A stretch of 64,000 nucleotides of DNA from Ophiocordyceps camponoti-saundersi (nom. inval.) (lineage: Eukaryota; Ascomycota; Sordariomycetes; Hypocreales; Ophiocordycipitaceae): NCBI GenBank assembly GCA_003339415.1, contig PDHQ01000058.1:62001-126000 (forward strand), written 5' to 3'. Below are positions 40,996-51,400 of this stretch, in pieces. The first letter of the stretch is position 1, and every line of letters begins with the position of its first letter. The position numbers were made by a program, and so were the translations under genes. The notes below the pieces were generated by a model that was given only the letters and a program-made list of their open reading frames with translations, was not told the origin of the DNA and did not search any database.

Positions 40996-43900
40996 AGAGA
41001 AGTTCAAGGTATGGCTTTGTGGCGTTTTGGAACTATGCTTTCTTTACTTGGTCTCGGGATCTTTTTGCTTGCTCGCTCTCACTAGGCGACATTGTTTGCT
41101 GTGCGCTCTACGGCTGCTTGTGGGTTTTCCATCGCGTCAGGGACAGAGCGGCAGATGAATCTTTGAGATGTAGAACATGGCTCGACTGGTAAATTTGCAT
41201 TGAACCTAACTCGGCACTTCTGTCATCATCTCTATCGCATGAGTGCGTCGTCTGGTGAATGCAATAGCTGGTTGTCTGATCAGCCTCGGCGCTTCCAAGT
41301 CTGTGAATGTCGACCACGGCAATGACAAGCTGGTTTCACTGAGGGACACGCACCATCTTGATCGTCTAAAAATAGACATACATATATATATGTAGGTAAC
41401 AAGCTGGTCGTCGTAAGTTTCTCTCGTATCTAATTTTAACCTACAAGGAGAGAAAGTATTTCATAGACGATATACAGGAACACTATGCGGATATTCGACT
41501 GATGTGTTGTACTGTAAGTCATGCTGCAATAACACCCGTGATAAAACTGTAGCAAGCAAGGTAGGTAGGTATGTTGAGAGTGAGCCGCAGAAAGGAGTGA
41601 GACTTACCAGAGACTGGCATATCTCTAAGCAATATACCATCTGGTGTGACGCCCGCCCTAACCAACCACACCCTCTATCAGTAATGTCGAACAACTCCCT
41701 CATCCGTTGCCGTCAACAGCCGATAGCCAAATCATGAGTCTCGATGCTCCGAACGTGCTTCTCGAGCTGACCCAGTGGTCCTGACTAGTAGTTCTCTCAA
41801 GGCATGAAAGACGTAAAAGAGCCTTTGATGTGCTAGTAATCGAGGTTAAGCTTATTCCAGTCAATAAGTAAAATCAGCTTCTTATATAGTGCTTCTGCTC
41901 CTTGTAACTCTGTTCGATGAAACGTCCGATGAGATACTCGGCTAACAGGTCTCAAGAGCTTCAGACCATATCTCCCTGGGTAAGCAACTAATCATCTTCA
42001 CAGTCTTTACGACAAATCCCCATCTCCGAGAACAAATGTCTGATTCAAGGAAGCCAGATTCGTCATGTCCGCGGAGCAATCCAAGTTAAAAAAGGTCCAG
42101 AGCGGGGGGGAGGGAGCAACCAAAAAGAGTCCGTAGAAATCAGCCGCCTGCACGTGGATCGGTGACACCTACACCGACAAGCGGACCCAACCCTCGAGGC
42201 GTCTGACGTGGCTACGTCGTACAGACGGAGACAAACACCGACAAGGTTTCACGGCAGCAGCAGTTGTGGGGAATCTCCGAAGACCGAAGCTCGTTCGCAT
42301 CAACGTTCTGAAGAGAATTCCCTCAAGACAGGAGGAGTTGAGCCAAGGTGTGTTGATGACCAGGAAGATGGTGGTTACCGTTGCAAGTGTAACGTGGGCC
42401 GAGTTGGAATTACCCGAATAGGAAATACTTTATCAATCTATGCAGGCATGAATGAGACCTACTTTGACGTCTTTGTGGCTTTATCACGGCATTGTCTTGC
42501 CTCTAGTTTCGTGAGCCTCTCGATAGGTCAAAGAACAGTATAAGATCGTTTTGCTGGGAGTCGTGAAAGCTCTTCCTGCCACTCTCTTTTGCACTATACA
42601 CGCATTGCACAGACTCCAGGCTCCATGTTACATTGGATGCCCGCCTTACGAAGAAGAGGACATTCTGGCCCAACGGTCCGAGGCACGGACGGCATGCCGG
42701 CCCAACGGCTCAGACCGTATCGGAACGAGAGTGCTTTCGTGTAAGCCTCCACTGACAGTAGCCCGTCTCGTCGATACTGATTACAGTCTATAACACGCGA
42801 TGCTCCTGATTGAAGACCAAAGCTAGAACGCTGTCCTGACCGACGTCAACCGTGTGATATCAGTGGTAGATGCCGACCCTTTCCTCAACATATGTGTAAT
42901 ATCCTTCTCCGACTTTCAGACCCAGTCGATTCACGGCCTCGTCATGTCAACCAGTGAGGCTGTTGTGTGTGCTTTTGGGGGTCGGTCAGCGCAATACTCA
43001 GCCCTCAGCTTTTCCCCTTGTGTCGCCCCCATCATCCACCACTCCGACGCTGCACATCGGGAGCACATCATATCACATCATATCAACAGGGGGGGACTTC
43101 ACTCTCTGGATACTCACCCCGGTCAAGGAGAAACCTTGCAAGTCCTAGTATACCTCCCTTCGGAAAACCTCTCTGCATTACCGACCGGGGGGGAGCCGTA
43201 TCGTACCATTTCAAGGGGACGAACAGATAGATGACCCTCTGCCAGAGCTGAAAATAGCCGTCTGCAGATGTTTGGCATGCCTTCGGCACTTGACCCATCT
43301 CCCTTTCACGACGCCACCTTTGTTCTCGAAGAAGATCAGTCTAGCATAGCATACGTAGCTTTTGAAACCCCCCTTTCACCTCACACCGCAGTTACCTAGG
43401 TCTGCTGTACGGAGTATAAAGGTGTATGCACGTGTGTTTGATATGTATCCGTATTGACACACGACTCGCAAGCCACAACTGAAAGTAAGCACAGCTGATC
43501 CCTGCAGCTACCGATGGCGTGCAGTTCAGGGAAAGCAGCTGATACGATCTGGAGCCGTGCTTCGGATCAGGACGGGAAGTTTCTTGTTGTTGGGCCTGTT
43601 CACGTGGCACAGTGATTACCTGAAGGTACAGCCTTGAGAGCTTTGGAGAGGCGTATCTGTGCATCCGTCGTCGTCGGCTATACAGGTCTTTTCGGATAGC
43701 TGGAAAACGAGGAAGACAAACAGTCGAGAGACCGGCATTTGCTGTGACGAAGCCATCTTCAACCTACTGTTCGTACGTCCTCATGTATACACATGTTCAT
43801 CCTGCTCGACTCTCCCTCCACTTGAACTACATACATACATATCCAAGCTTCAAACCAGACACGCAAATCCTGTCTTGATTCCGACTATCGAGTACATACT

Positions 43901-43999
43901 ACTGACTAGATTAAGCCTACCCCTGACGCCGAGGTCACTCTCAATCACACAGAAAAAAAACAGCTGCGGTTCCCCCTTTTCACCTCTCAGCTGGGTCTC
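40996..43999. other. 3-kb intergenic region, no gene recognised
   Basis: Frames such as 42208-42543, 42551-42793 and 42854-43234 have no signal, domain or regular composition. A tatatatatatgta stretch lies near 41380 and short G runs near 42105 and 43089. I searched for tRNA B-box-like sequences and found none that fold. Confidence 0.5.
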
Positions 44000-45390
44000 C
44001 TAAAAGCCAGGGATGATGGTATCGCCCTGAAGCACCTGATCCCTTGCGCTGCTCATGAAACCATTTGCAAAAGCGTCGAGCAGAGGCTGATCAGGAGAGA
44101 AGAAGGAAGAAAGAGGCAGCGGCAGTGCCTTTGTGCATTCCTGCAACTCGTTGATGTTGTCAACGCCAAGAAGACTGAGCCGAATATAAGCCCGGGCGTA
44201 GGCCTTTTTTGTAGTTATTCCCCGTCAGTAAAAAGAGAACTCCATGCTGTTGTTTTTGTTGTTTCTTTGAACTGGGATGGCAATTTACTCACCACGTTCC
44301 ACGGGATTTGGCCGGTGATGAGTCCGGAGAAGAGGTTCCACGTGCCCCTGGTGCGCGGGTCTCTCGAAAGGCTGACGTCGCTGGGGAGCTTGACGACACG
44401 TCGGGGAGTAAAAGGTCCCCTGACTTGGCCGTAGAACTTGACGTCCCACACGCCGGGCGAGCTGTCGAGCGGGTCGCCGGCGCGGCTGGTGTCGAAGAAG
44501 AACTGCTGGGCCGTGGTGTGGGCGCCGACGAGGGCCACCAGCTCGTCCGGGCTGATGGTCTTGTCGAGGAAGAGGGCGATGAGCTTGTCGGCGTTGTCCG
44601 TCGGTTCGGGCAAGAGGCCGTCTGGGTTCGGCTCCGAGCTGTCTTTGCGGCCGACAAAGGTCCGTACTCGGGGTCCGAGAGGACAGACGACCGTTGCCAC
44701 GTTGGCTAGGTAGACATGACAAGGGGGTGTTAGCTCCTTTACTCGTGGAGGACTTCCCCCTTTCTTTCTCTCTCTCTCTCTGTCTCTCTCTCTCTCTCTC
44801 CCCCCATGGTCTCGTTCAGGGGTAAACGTACCCGCAAACTGAATCAGATCGGCCATGCTGATGCCGTATTGCTTAAACTCATCGTACCAGACCTGAATAC
44901 GGTCACAACCGCTCTCGAGGCCCCTATGAATCTCACGAGTATAGCATTCACGAGCCAAGATGATGGAGCCATCTGCGCCACCTCCAAGGCCATTGCTCTT
45001 GGACCAGGTGCCAGCATCATGGAAGCCGATGCGGACGCACTGACGAGCGAGGTTGTTGCAGCGGCCGGCACTACCAATCATTTCACGCCTCATGACGTCG
45101 GCGATGTGCTTCCAGATGCAGCACGTGTCCGCACGGCACTCAGCCGAATCTCTGGCCGGCGGGAAGACGTAAGTGTTGAGTAGCTCCTCTGGGAACCCGC
45201 GTCCAGTGAGGAGGTCCCTGATTTCGGAGCCCGTGTGAGTGAGTCTATCGCTCGGGAGCGTCCTAAGGTCTCCCAGCAATTCGTCCGTTCCCAGTAGGGC
45301 CAGCTCGGCGGCTCGGGCCTTGAGATCTTGGAAGCCGGGGAAGCCATTGACCAGCCCGGCGGCCAGAACCACGAGGCTTGCGGTTCTCAT
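44000..45390 (-). CDS. Secreted class II (lignin-peroxidase-like) haem peroxidase
   Basis: Oxidises phenolic or other substrates with H2O2 outside the cell. Exons 45390-44832, 44705-44293 and 44203-44000, 391 aa. The start gives a signal peptide (MRTASLVVLAAGLVNG) and a propeptide-like stretch. The distal site is RIGFHDAGTW (Arg120, His124), the proximal site is LVALVGAHTTAQ (His249). The region CRADTCCIWKHI carries the disulfide-rich start of the fold. Intron 1 (126 bp, GTACGT donor) contains a (CT)n run, is a multiple of three and has no in-frame stop; removing it restores IQFAANVATVVCPLGPR. Intron 2 (GTGAGT) restores AYARAYIRLSLLGVDNIN and a 67-codon last exon ending IIPGF. A TATA box is 125 bp upstream. 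Substrate class cannot be read without modelling the surface Trp/Mn sites. Confidence 0.94.
44769..44800. repeat. (CT)n microsatellite inside peroxidase intron 1
   Basis: Nearly uninterrupted CT units on the plus strand, wholly within the first intron of the peroxidase gene. Confidence 0.85.
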
Positions 45391-46564
45391 GGCTGAGAGT
45401 TGGTAAAAGAGAGGATTTTGATGGGAATGAAAGGTGACTGATCAAAAAAAAACGAGTGTGTAGTTTGTATAGGGGTCTCGAACGGACAGGAAAAAGAAGC
45501 GAGCGAGCCATGGGAATTTATATTGGGATCCATCTATTGTAGAGATAGTTTTGATCTGTATCCTGGGGTGTATGGAGGCCATTTCTTCTTCGTCTCTCCT
45601 CTTCTTGTGTAGCCTTCCCCCCCTTTGGGCCCTATGTGATGATGAGAAGTAGAAAGAAAGGAGTCATCTTCCTGAGGCTGACGAATTCGACAGATGCGAT
45701 TCGATGACCAGACGGCACAGCCTCTGCCAGGGCATGATCAATCACGGCTTGGCGATTGGCTCTCTCCTGAGATGGTCCCTGCCTCGTTTCCAGTATTTCT
45801 CTGTATGTGAAGATTGCCATTGTTCGACATGTTGGAAGGGTCTGAGACATTGTGAGACTTGAGAACAAGAGGTGCATGCTGTTGGACGGCATTGACACGG
45901 CTGGTTTAACCGTCACCAATGAGAGTCTTTGGCCGCAAGGTGAGGAATCTCGTGAATGTTCTCCCCCCTGTGATGTAAAAGGCTACAGGTGAAGGATGTT
46001 GGCTTCAGGGACAACTAAGCCTCAGCAAGGTGAGTGAGTCTATACTTTGTTCTGGGGGCCAAGATCTTTACCGTCTTCGATCAATTGCTATGAATAGACA
46101 TATTGCTTCTCACGATCCCTCTCACGATCCCGGAGCGGCTGCTCTTATGACCTGTCTTACGAGGTGATGCGTGGGAGGCCTTAATTTGGGGGATGCAGAT
46201 GTTGATGAGGGTGAAGTGATGTGATGACTTTAGCTGGAGCAAAACTACCCCAAGCTCTGTCTGAGACGGGCAACCCGATGGATCTGCAGCGGACGGGTGG
46301 CCCTTGTCTTGACTGTATGTAAAAGGGGGGATGGTTTTTATGCTGGGGATGAAGACGATCGATGCCTAACCCTGGAGACCCTAGTGACCCTAGTAGGGAG
46401 TGATCCGGTCAGCCCCGCACTGTGATTGGCTACCTACTACTCCGTACCTTAGCCCGGGGCACTCCACTCCGTCGTAAGCTCCGACTCCGGCTCCTCACCC
46501 TAATCGGCACCACCTCTACCTTCGGCATTTCCTCACCGAGCTCAACCAACCCTCCCGAAAAAAA
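45391..46564. other. Intergenic region upstream of peroxidase and Nudix genes
   Basis: About 1.2 kb of shared divergent upstream DNA. A 95-codon minus frame at 45632-45919 was judged unconvincing. The only signal seen is the peroxidase TATA box. Confidence 0.5.
45515..45524 (-). promoter_or_regulatory. TATA box of the peroxidase gene
   Basis: AATATAAATT on the minus strand, about 125 bp upstream of the ATG at 45390. Confidence 0.55.
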
Positions 46565-47140
46565 ATGACCAACTCTTCTCCCCCCTTCACCGTCGACGAC
46601 ATCCAATCCCTCACCGACTGCACCGTCCCCAGCCAAGCCTGGCTCTCCAACAACAGCGAAAAACTAAGCGAGCATCCACCCATCTCCGGCCTCGCCACCA
46701 GCATCATAGTCTTCAACCCCGCCGGCCGCGTCCTCGTCATCCAGCGCGCAAGCAACGACTCCATGCCCAACCTCTGGGAAGCCCCCGGCGGCGCGGTAGA
46801 CGAAGAAGACGCCTCGATTCTGGAAGCGGCGGCGCGCGAGCTGCGTGAAGAGTCGGGCCTCGTCGTCTCTCGCTTCCGTCGGCTCGTTTCCACCTTTGAC
46901 GTCTTTCACAACCGGAATCGCTCAAGGGCCTTTGTCCGTTTGGCTTTTCTGGTGGACGTCGAGTCTTGTGATTCTGTTCGGCTTGATCCGGATGAGCATC
47001 AGGCTTTTGCTTGGGCTACTGAGGATGACGTTCGGTGTCAGACGTTGGATGGCCTTCCCATGCCCATTACCGCTGACGCGATGCGCCATCTCCTTCTCGA
47101 GTCTTTTCGTTCACGGAGAGAACTGGAAGCGGGCTCGTGA
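46565..47140 (+). CDS. Nudix hydrolase
   Basis: Nudix enzymes cleave nucleoside diphosphates linked to another group. Intronless, 191 aa, ATG at 46565. The core strand ATSIIVFNPAGRVLVIQRAS precedes the Nudix box at residues 75-100 (GGAVDEEDASILEAAARELREESG). Gly-Gly, RE and EESG are present; one extra residue appears between the Gly pair and the helix relative to the common GX5EX7REUXEEXGU spacing. The C-terminal part (HQAFAWATEDDVR) completes the fold. No targeting signal. Short fungal Nudix proteins of this kind often have unknown substrates. Confidence 0.91.
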   Translation: MTNSSPPFTVDDIQSLTDCTVPSQAWLSNNSEKLSEHPPISGLATSIIVFNPAGRVLVIQRASNDSMPNLWEAPGGAVDEEDASILEAAARELREESGLVVSRFRRLVSTFDVFHNRNRSRAFVRLAFLVDVESCDSVRLDPDEHQAFAWATEDDVRCQTLDGLPMPITADAMRHLLLESFRSRRELEAGS

Positions 47141-47270
47141 CTTTGGAAGTATTATTACTATGCTAAGTATCCTCAAACCTGTTTTCCCCCCTTTCTTTTC
47201 CGCCTAGCTACCCTCGTCTGTATGGCATCTCACATGAAAAAACAACATAAGAAACGAACGACGACATCCC

Positions 47271-48347
47271 TTAGTTCATCTTGGCGCCTGGGTTGTTGAT
47301 GATGGCATCTGTGGTCAGCTTATTGGTCGACGTGCTTCTCTCATTGCCGTCCTTCGTGTCCTTGTTGTCGGCAGAAGCGCCATTCTTTCCCGATGCCTCA
47401 GTTCCCTTGGCGTCGGCCGAAGTGCCATTCTCTCCCACCGCCTCGGCGCCCTTGGCATCGGCAGAAGTGCCTTTCTCTCCCGTCGCCTCGGCGCCCTTGG
47501 TATCGGCGGACGCGCCACTGTCAGCCGTCGAAGCGGCCTGATCATCGGTGGCCGCCTTCTTCCCAGCACCATTCTTGCTCTGGTCATTTGCCGCGCCCTT
47601 GTCGATGCTTTTCTGGGCGAACTGGTTGACTCCCGGGAACAGCAGGTCGTCGGCAGATTCGCTGTTATCGTCAGACATCTTGTTCAGTTCGAGCCCGTCG
47701 ACATCCTTGGATGAGCTCTTGGCCTGGGTCGACTTGCCGGCCGTGGAGTTTTCACCTTTGACTTGTTTCGCGAGCTGGCCCTCGGGTCTGTGCTGGCCGA
47801 AGACGAGTCTCGTGGTGCCGTGTTGCTGCTCAGAGCCCTGCGAGTTTTCCTTGTCGCTTGAGCCTTTCGCGCTCTCCTTTTCCGTCGCCGTATCGGAGCT
47901 CTCCTTTTTCGTAGAGGACTTGGGAGCCTGCTTTTCCTCTGTACCTTTGGACTCCTCCTTGTCGGCGGAAGTCTTGGAGCTCTCTTTCTCGGCCGAAGTC
48001 TTGGAGCCCTCTTTCTCGGCGGAAGTCTTGGAGCTCTCTTTCTCGGCCGAGGTCTTGGAGCTCTCTTTCTTCGCAGAGGACTTGGGACCCTGCTTTCCCG
48101 CCGACACTTTCTTGCTCTCTTTTCCCTTGGATGCCTTTGGGCTGGCGAAGCCTAGTAAACCTTTCAAGTTCATGTGCCAGACAGAAGAATCTGCACCCTG
48201 AGCCGCGGTCATGGCTCGCTTCGACGGACCGCCGGCGAAGCCCAGGTCTCTCTTCCGGGCCGCGTTCCCGCTATAAGCATGTGTCGGAGCGGCCAGAACG
48301 CCTCCGGAGAAGCAGACGGCAACGGCGGTCATGGCGAGAAACTTCAT
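47271..48347 (-). CDS. Secreted Lys/Ser/Glu-rich repeat protein, largely disordered
   Basis: 358 aa, intronless. The frame is open upstream, but the ATG at 48347 gives a clear signal peptide (MKFLAMTAVAVCFSGGVLAAPT). Two possible Kex2 sites follow (ARKR at 30-33, SKR at 42-44). Residues about 91-132 are four copies of a ten-residue unit like KESSKTSAEK. Residues 276-330 are three and a half copies of a 15-residue unit like GTSADAKGAEAVGEN. The rest is also low complexity, with no cysteine after the signal peptide. Such proteins can be cell-wall or extracellular matrix components or effectors; function cannot be told. A perfect TATA box is 134 bp upstream. Confidence 0.8.
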   Translation of the reverse strand: MKFLAMTAVAVCFSGGVLAAPTHAYSGNAARKRDLGFAGGPSKRAMTAAQGADSSVWHMNLKGLLGFASPKASKGKESKKVSAGKQGPKSSAKKESSKTSAEKESSKTSAEKEGSKTSAEKESSKTSADKEESKGTEEKQAPKSSTKKESSDTATEKESAKGSSDKENSQGSEQQHGTTRLVFGQHRPEGQLAKQVKGENSTAGKSTQAKSSSKDVDGLELNKMSDDNSESADDLLFPGVNQFAQKSIDKGAANDQSKNGAGKKAATDDQAASTADSGASADTKGAEATGEKGTSADAKGAEAVGENGTSADAKGTEASGKNGASADNKDTKDGNERSTSTNKLTTDAIINNPGAKMN

Positions 48348-48421
48348 TTTGCAAGCAATTAAATTGGATCGACTCTGCTGTTGGGCTGGGAGCGAGAGTA
48401 GATCGATTGACAAGAGATTAT

Positions 48422-48447
48422 CCGATGATGATGATGATGATGATGAT
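48422..48447. repeat. (GAT)n microsatellite
   Basis: About eight GAT units in the 5' leader region of the secreted repeat protein gene. Confidence 0.85.
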
Positions 48448-48480
48448 TGATAGCCTACGCAGGGCAGCGGAGCTCGTCTG

Positions 48481-48490
48481 GTATTTATAC
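48481..48490 (-). promoter_or_regulatory. TATA box of the secreted repeat protein gene
   Basis: GTATAAATAC on the minus strand, about 134 bp upstream of the ATG at 48347. Confidence 0.6.
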
Positions 48491-49907
48491 ACCGGAATAG
48501 TCACCAGCTCCACTGTCACGCATCTACGCGGTAGCAGCGGCGAAGAAAAGGATAACAAAAGCATGCTTTGAAGCGCAGAAATGGAGGCGTCGACGGCAGA
48601 GGAGGCCTAACAATCGACCACACTGAGGCTTCGTCCCTAAACATGCCGGATAGCGTTCCAGCATGAGCCCAACGTATTGCAGAAATGGCATCATTTCCCC
48701 TTCATCATGTTGATCTTTCTCAACTGTGTCAAGGCAGAGAAATACACACCAGCCTCGTCGAAGATGCAGGGCTGTTTGTTGACGGTGGCAACGCCGACGT
48801 TATTGTTGGTTGCCAAATTACCGTCGAGCCGGTTTCGCCGCCACATTCTTCTCTGGAGAACAAGGCTTACAAGAAGAGGTGTGCATAGTATGGATGGGCA
48901 ACTATGACAAGATTATCCCACATGATTTCCAAGGCGCTCTACGGACGAGGGGGGAGACAAAGGAGGTTGCATTCATTGCAGGCTCGGTAATCTGGTGGCT
49001 CAGGGGGCTTGGTGGTGGTGATGAGGTCAGTGGCGGGCTGTTGTTGAACAAGGGTCTTTCCATTGCTTTCCATCACGTGGGGGTCCAGGGACTGGCGAGA
49101 CGGGGGGTTTGGATGGAGGAAGCAGCCTTGTCATGGCAAGGGGGGGGGGGGGGGTTAGGCACTGACAAGATGGGGAAACCAGTCTCGCTACCTACGATCC
49201 CCTCTCTTGAAGAAGTAGCCTTCCCATTATGACGGGGCAGGGACTCATGAGATAGGGAGTTTAGATATAAGAAGCAGCCTTGTCGCGATAAGGAGGTTAG
49301 GGACTGACAAGATGGGGAAACCAGTCTCTCCTACGATTCCCCCCCTTTTCAAGGAGCAGCCTCCTCATGGTAAGGAGGGTTAAATGGACTGGCGAGATGA
49401 GAATTCGGTAACGGGCTGTTGATGGAGGAGGAGTCTTCTCATGATAAAGGGGAAGAGGGGTTTAAGAGACGGACGAGATGGGATGGGAGTTCTGTAGTAG
49501 GCTCTTGATGAAGAAGGAGTCTTCTCATGACCACTCTCTCACTCACCTTCTTTCTTACACACTTTCTTGGTATCAGTCTTTGCTCTCTCAGTCTTCGCTC
49601 TCAGTCTTTGCTACCAGTCAGTCATCAAGACCAGTCATCAAGACCAGTCCTTTGACATCGTCCTCTGTGCATCCTTTCTCTTTCATCCTTTTGCCTCTCT
49701 CTCGACGCCCGTCTTTGAGGCTCGAGTTTTTCTTCCTTTGCCCCCGCGCTGCAGCATCGCATCTCTCGCCCTCGTCCACGTCGAGTCATTTATGCGTCTC
49801 ACTCTTCACGGCTGTCTTCTCTCTCGACGCCTGTCCTTTGTGTCTTGACGTTTGTCTTGTTTGATCGCTCTCGACGACCGTTCCTGTCTCTTGACGCTCA
49901 TCAAACA
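48491..49907. other. Intergenic region with a minisatellite
   Basis: No gene recognised. The centre is a degenerate repeat (listed separately); from about 49540 to 49900 the plus strand is a CT-rich leader with several catcaagacca-type repeats (tcatcaagaccag twice near 49621), leading into the His-rich gene. Confidence 0.5.
49085..49535. repeat. Degenerate minisatellite upstream of the His-rich gene
   Basis: About five to six diverged copies of a unit of roughly 70-100 bp. Each holds ggactgacaagatggggaaac (or a variant with ggcgagat), a variable middle, then aggagcagccttctcatg and aaggaggtt. Two adjacent copies share tgacaagatggggaaaccag exactly (near 49163 and 49303). G runs up to 16 long break the first copy. 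Confidence 0.65.
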
Positions 49908-50765
49908 ATGGCTGGCATGTACCGCGGCCTGATTCTCGGCTACGGAACAAGAGAGGAAGCCGAACGAGGCGATCAATTCCGACGTCTCCGTCGCGGCAAT
50001 GTCCTTTCGTCCAAGGCGATCAAGCAGAAGCGCAACACGGAAGCCGAGGCCTGGCGATGGCAGGTGGACGAGTACTTCAATGCGATAACCGGAGCCGATC
50101 CGTACCTGACGCAGGAGATGGAGGGACGGATGAGGATGTTGGGAGAACCGGAATCAGATGCCGAAACGACGTGCTCATGCCATCGTCATCACCATCACTG
50201 CCACCACCACGGGGATCATCACCATCCGCATCATCATCGGCGTCCTTTTTCCCGGTACGGTCCCCATCACCACTCGGTCAACTGTCTGCCGTCGACGGGC
50301 AGCAAGATCGACTGCAAACGAGTCGGTCTTCCGACAATGTGTCCCAAGGGGTTCAGGACAGTGGAGGCCTTGAAGAGGCAGCTAGCAGCTCGTCGGCCAA
50401 GCGGCGGCTCAGAAGAACGCCACTGCGACAAGTACCGCCACGACGGCCGCGACCACCACGGTCAATGCCATCACGGGGCGAGCAACCGGAGCGGGCTCTG
50501 CCACTCCGGGCCTCCGTCGAATGTCGGCTGTCGGGCCGGTCCGCCGCCTGAAGACGGGTGGGATGAGAAGTTGAGGCGGAAGATGAGGAGGGAGAAGAGG
50601 AGGGAGGAGGAGAAGAGGGGGAGGAGGGAGGAGAGGGAACGGAGGAGGGAGGAGAGGAGGAGGGAGAGGGAGGTCGAGAGGGAGGCGAGGGCCCGGGGCC
50701 TCCACCCCGTTCGACAAGAGACGGGGAAGTGGTCGGGCTGGCAGTATCGCTTCATGAACTGGTGA
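49908..50765 (+). CDS. His-rich and Arg/Glu-rich protein of unknown function
   Basis: 285 aa, intronless, ATG at 49908 in a caaacaATGGC context. An N-terminal charged domain (residues 1-80; GTREEAERGDQFRRLRRG, TEAEAWRWQVDEYFNAITG) looks folded. Residues 91-122 are a histidine cluster with two cysteines (CHRHHHHCHHHGDHHH and on), a likely metal-binding or storage region. Further Cys and His follow to about 215. Residues 228-265 are an almost pure Arg/Glu helix (REEEKRGRREERERRREE), probably a single alpha-helix or RNA-binding surface. The C-terminus (WSGWQYRFMNW) is aromatic. No family recognised. It converges on the coiled-coil gene. Confidence 0.72.
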   Translation: MAGMYRGLILGYGTREEAERGDQFRRLRRGNVLSSKAIKQKRNTEAEAWRWQVDEYFNAITGADPYLTQEMEGRMRMLGEPESDAETTCSCHRHHHHCHHHGDHHHPHHHRRPFSRYGPHHHSVNCLPSTGSKIDCKRVGLPTMCPKGFRTVEALKRQLAARRPSGGSEERHCDKYRHDGRDHHGQCHHGASNRSGLCHSGPPSNVGCRAGPPPEDGWDEKLRRKMRREKRREEEKRGRREERERRREERRREREVEREARARGLHPVRQETGKWSGWQYRFMNW

Positions 50766-51400
50766 AGCTGAATACTGCCAGATTCGAAGCTGGTGACGCG
50801 GGTGGCTTCTCCGATTCCTACGTTTCTTTCGAGCAGTATTACAGCTGCAATTCTATTTGCATGCCTTGTTTTCGACGAAGTGGTTTCCCCCTTGTCGCTT
50901 GCCGCGATAGATCTACCTTGCCTACCACTACAGCGACGTGAGAAAGACGAAGAAGACAAGGATGGCCGATTTCAACGAAGAAGTGAAATTACTAGATGGT
51001 ACAGAGCGCGGATGGGCGACAGTCTTTTTTCTTTCCTTTCTGGAAAGCACCCCCCTTTTTTATGCCTGTGTGTGTCTATGCCGAGCCTCTAATATTGGAG
51101 CTCATCCGCCGTCCCGAGTAGGGGGGGACAGTCATGGACGGCTGGTAAGGGTAGCGAAACCCGGGCAACCTCATATAGCGATGTTGAAGAAGAAGTAGGA
51201 TGAAGTGAGATGAACGGTTTGCAAAAAAAAAAAAGGAAATGAAAAAAAAGACACGATGGGAAGGGGGATGAGATGGTAAAGGAGTTAAGATGCTTGTCGG
51301 CAGGGAAAATAAGGAAAGAAAAGAAGAATGGTAAAGACATCGAATGAAGAAGAAAGAAGAAGAAAAAAAGGTCGAAGAGGATGGGAAAAAAAGGGGAGGT
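50766..51400. other. Convergent 3' intergenic region
   Basis: About 630 bp with A-rich tracts (51220-51260, 51350-51395). No gene recognised. Confidence 0.5.

Noticed and set aside
42208..43234. Several frames of 80-126 codons
   Set aside because: Different frames overlap, with no signal, domain or promoter support.
45632..45919. 95-codon minus-strand frame upstream of the peroxidase gene
   Set aside because: No domain; hydrophobic end and irregular composition; no TATA box of its own.
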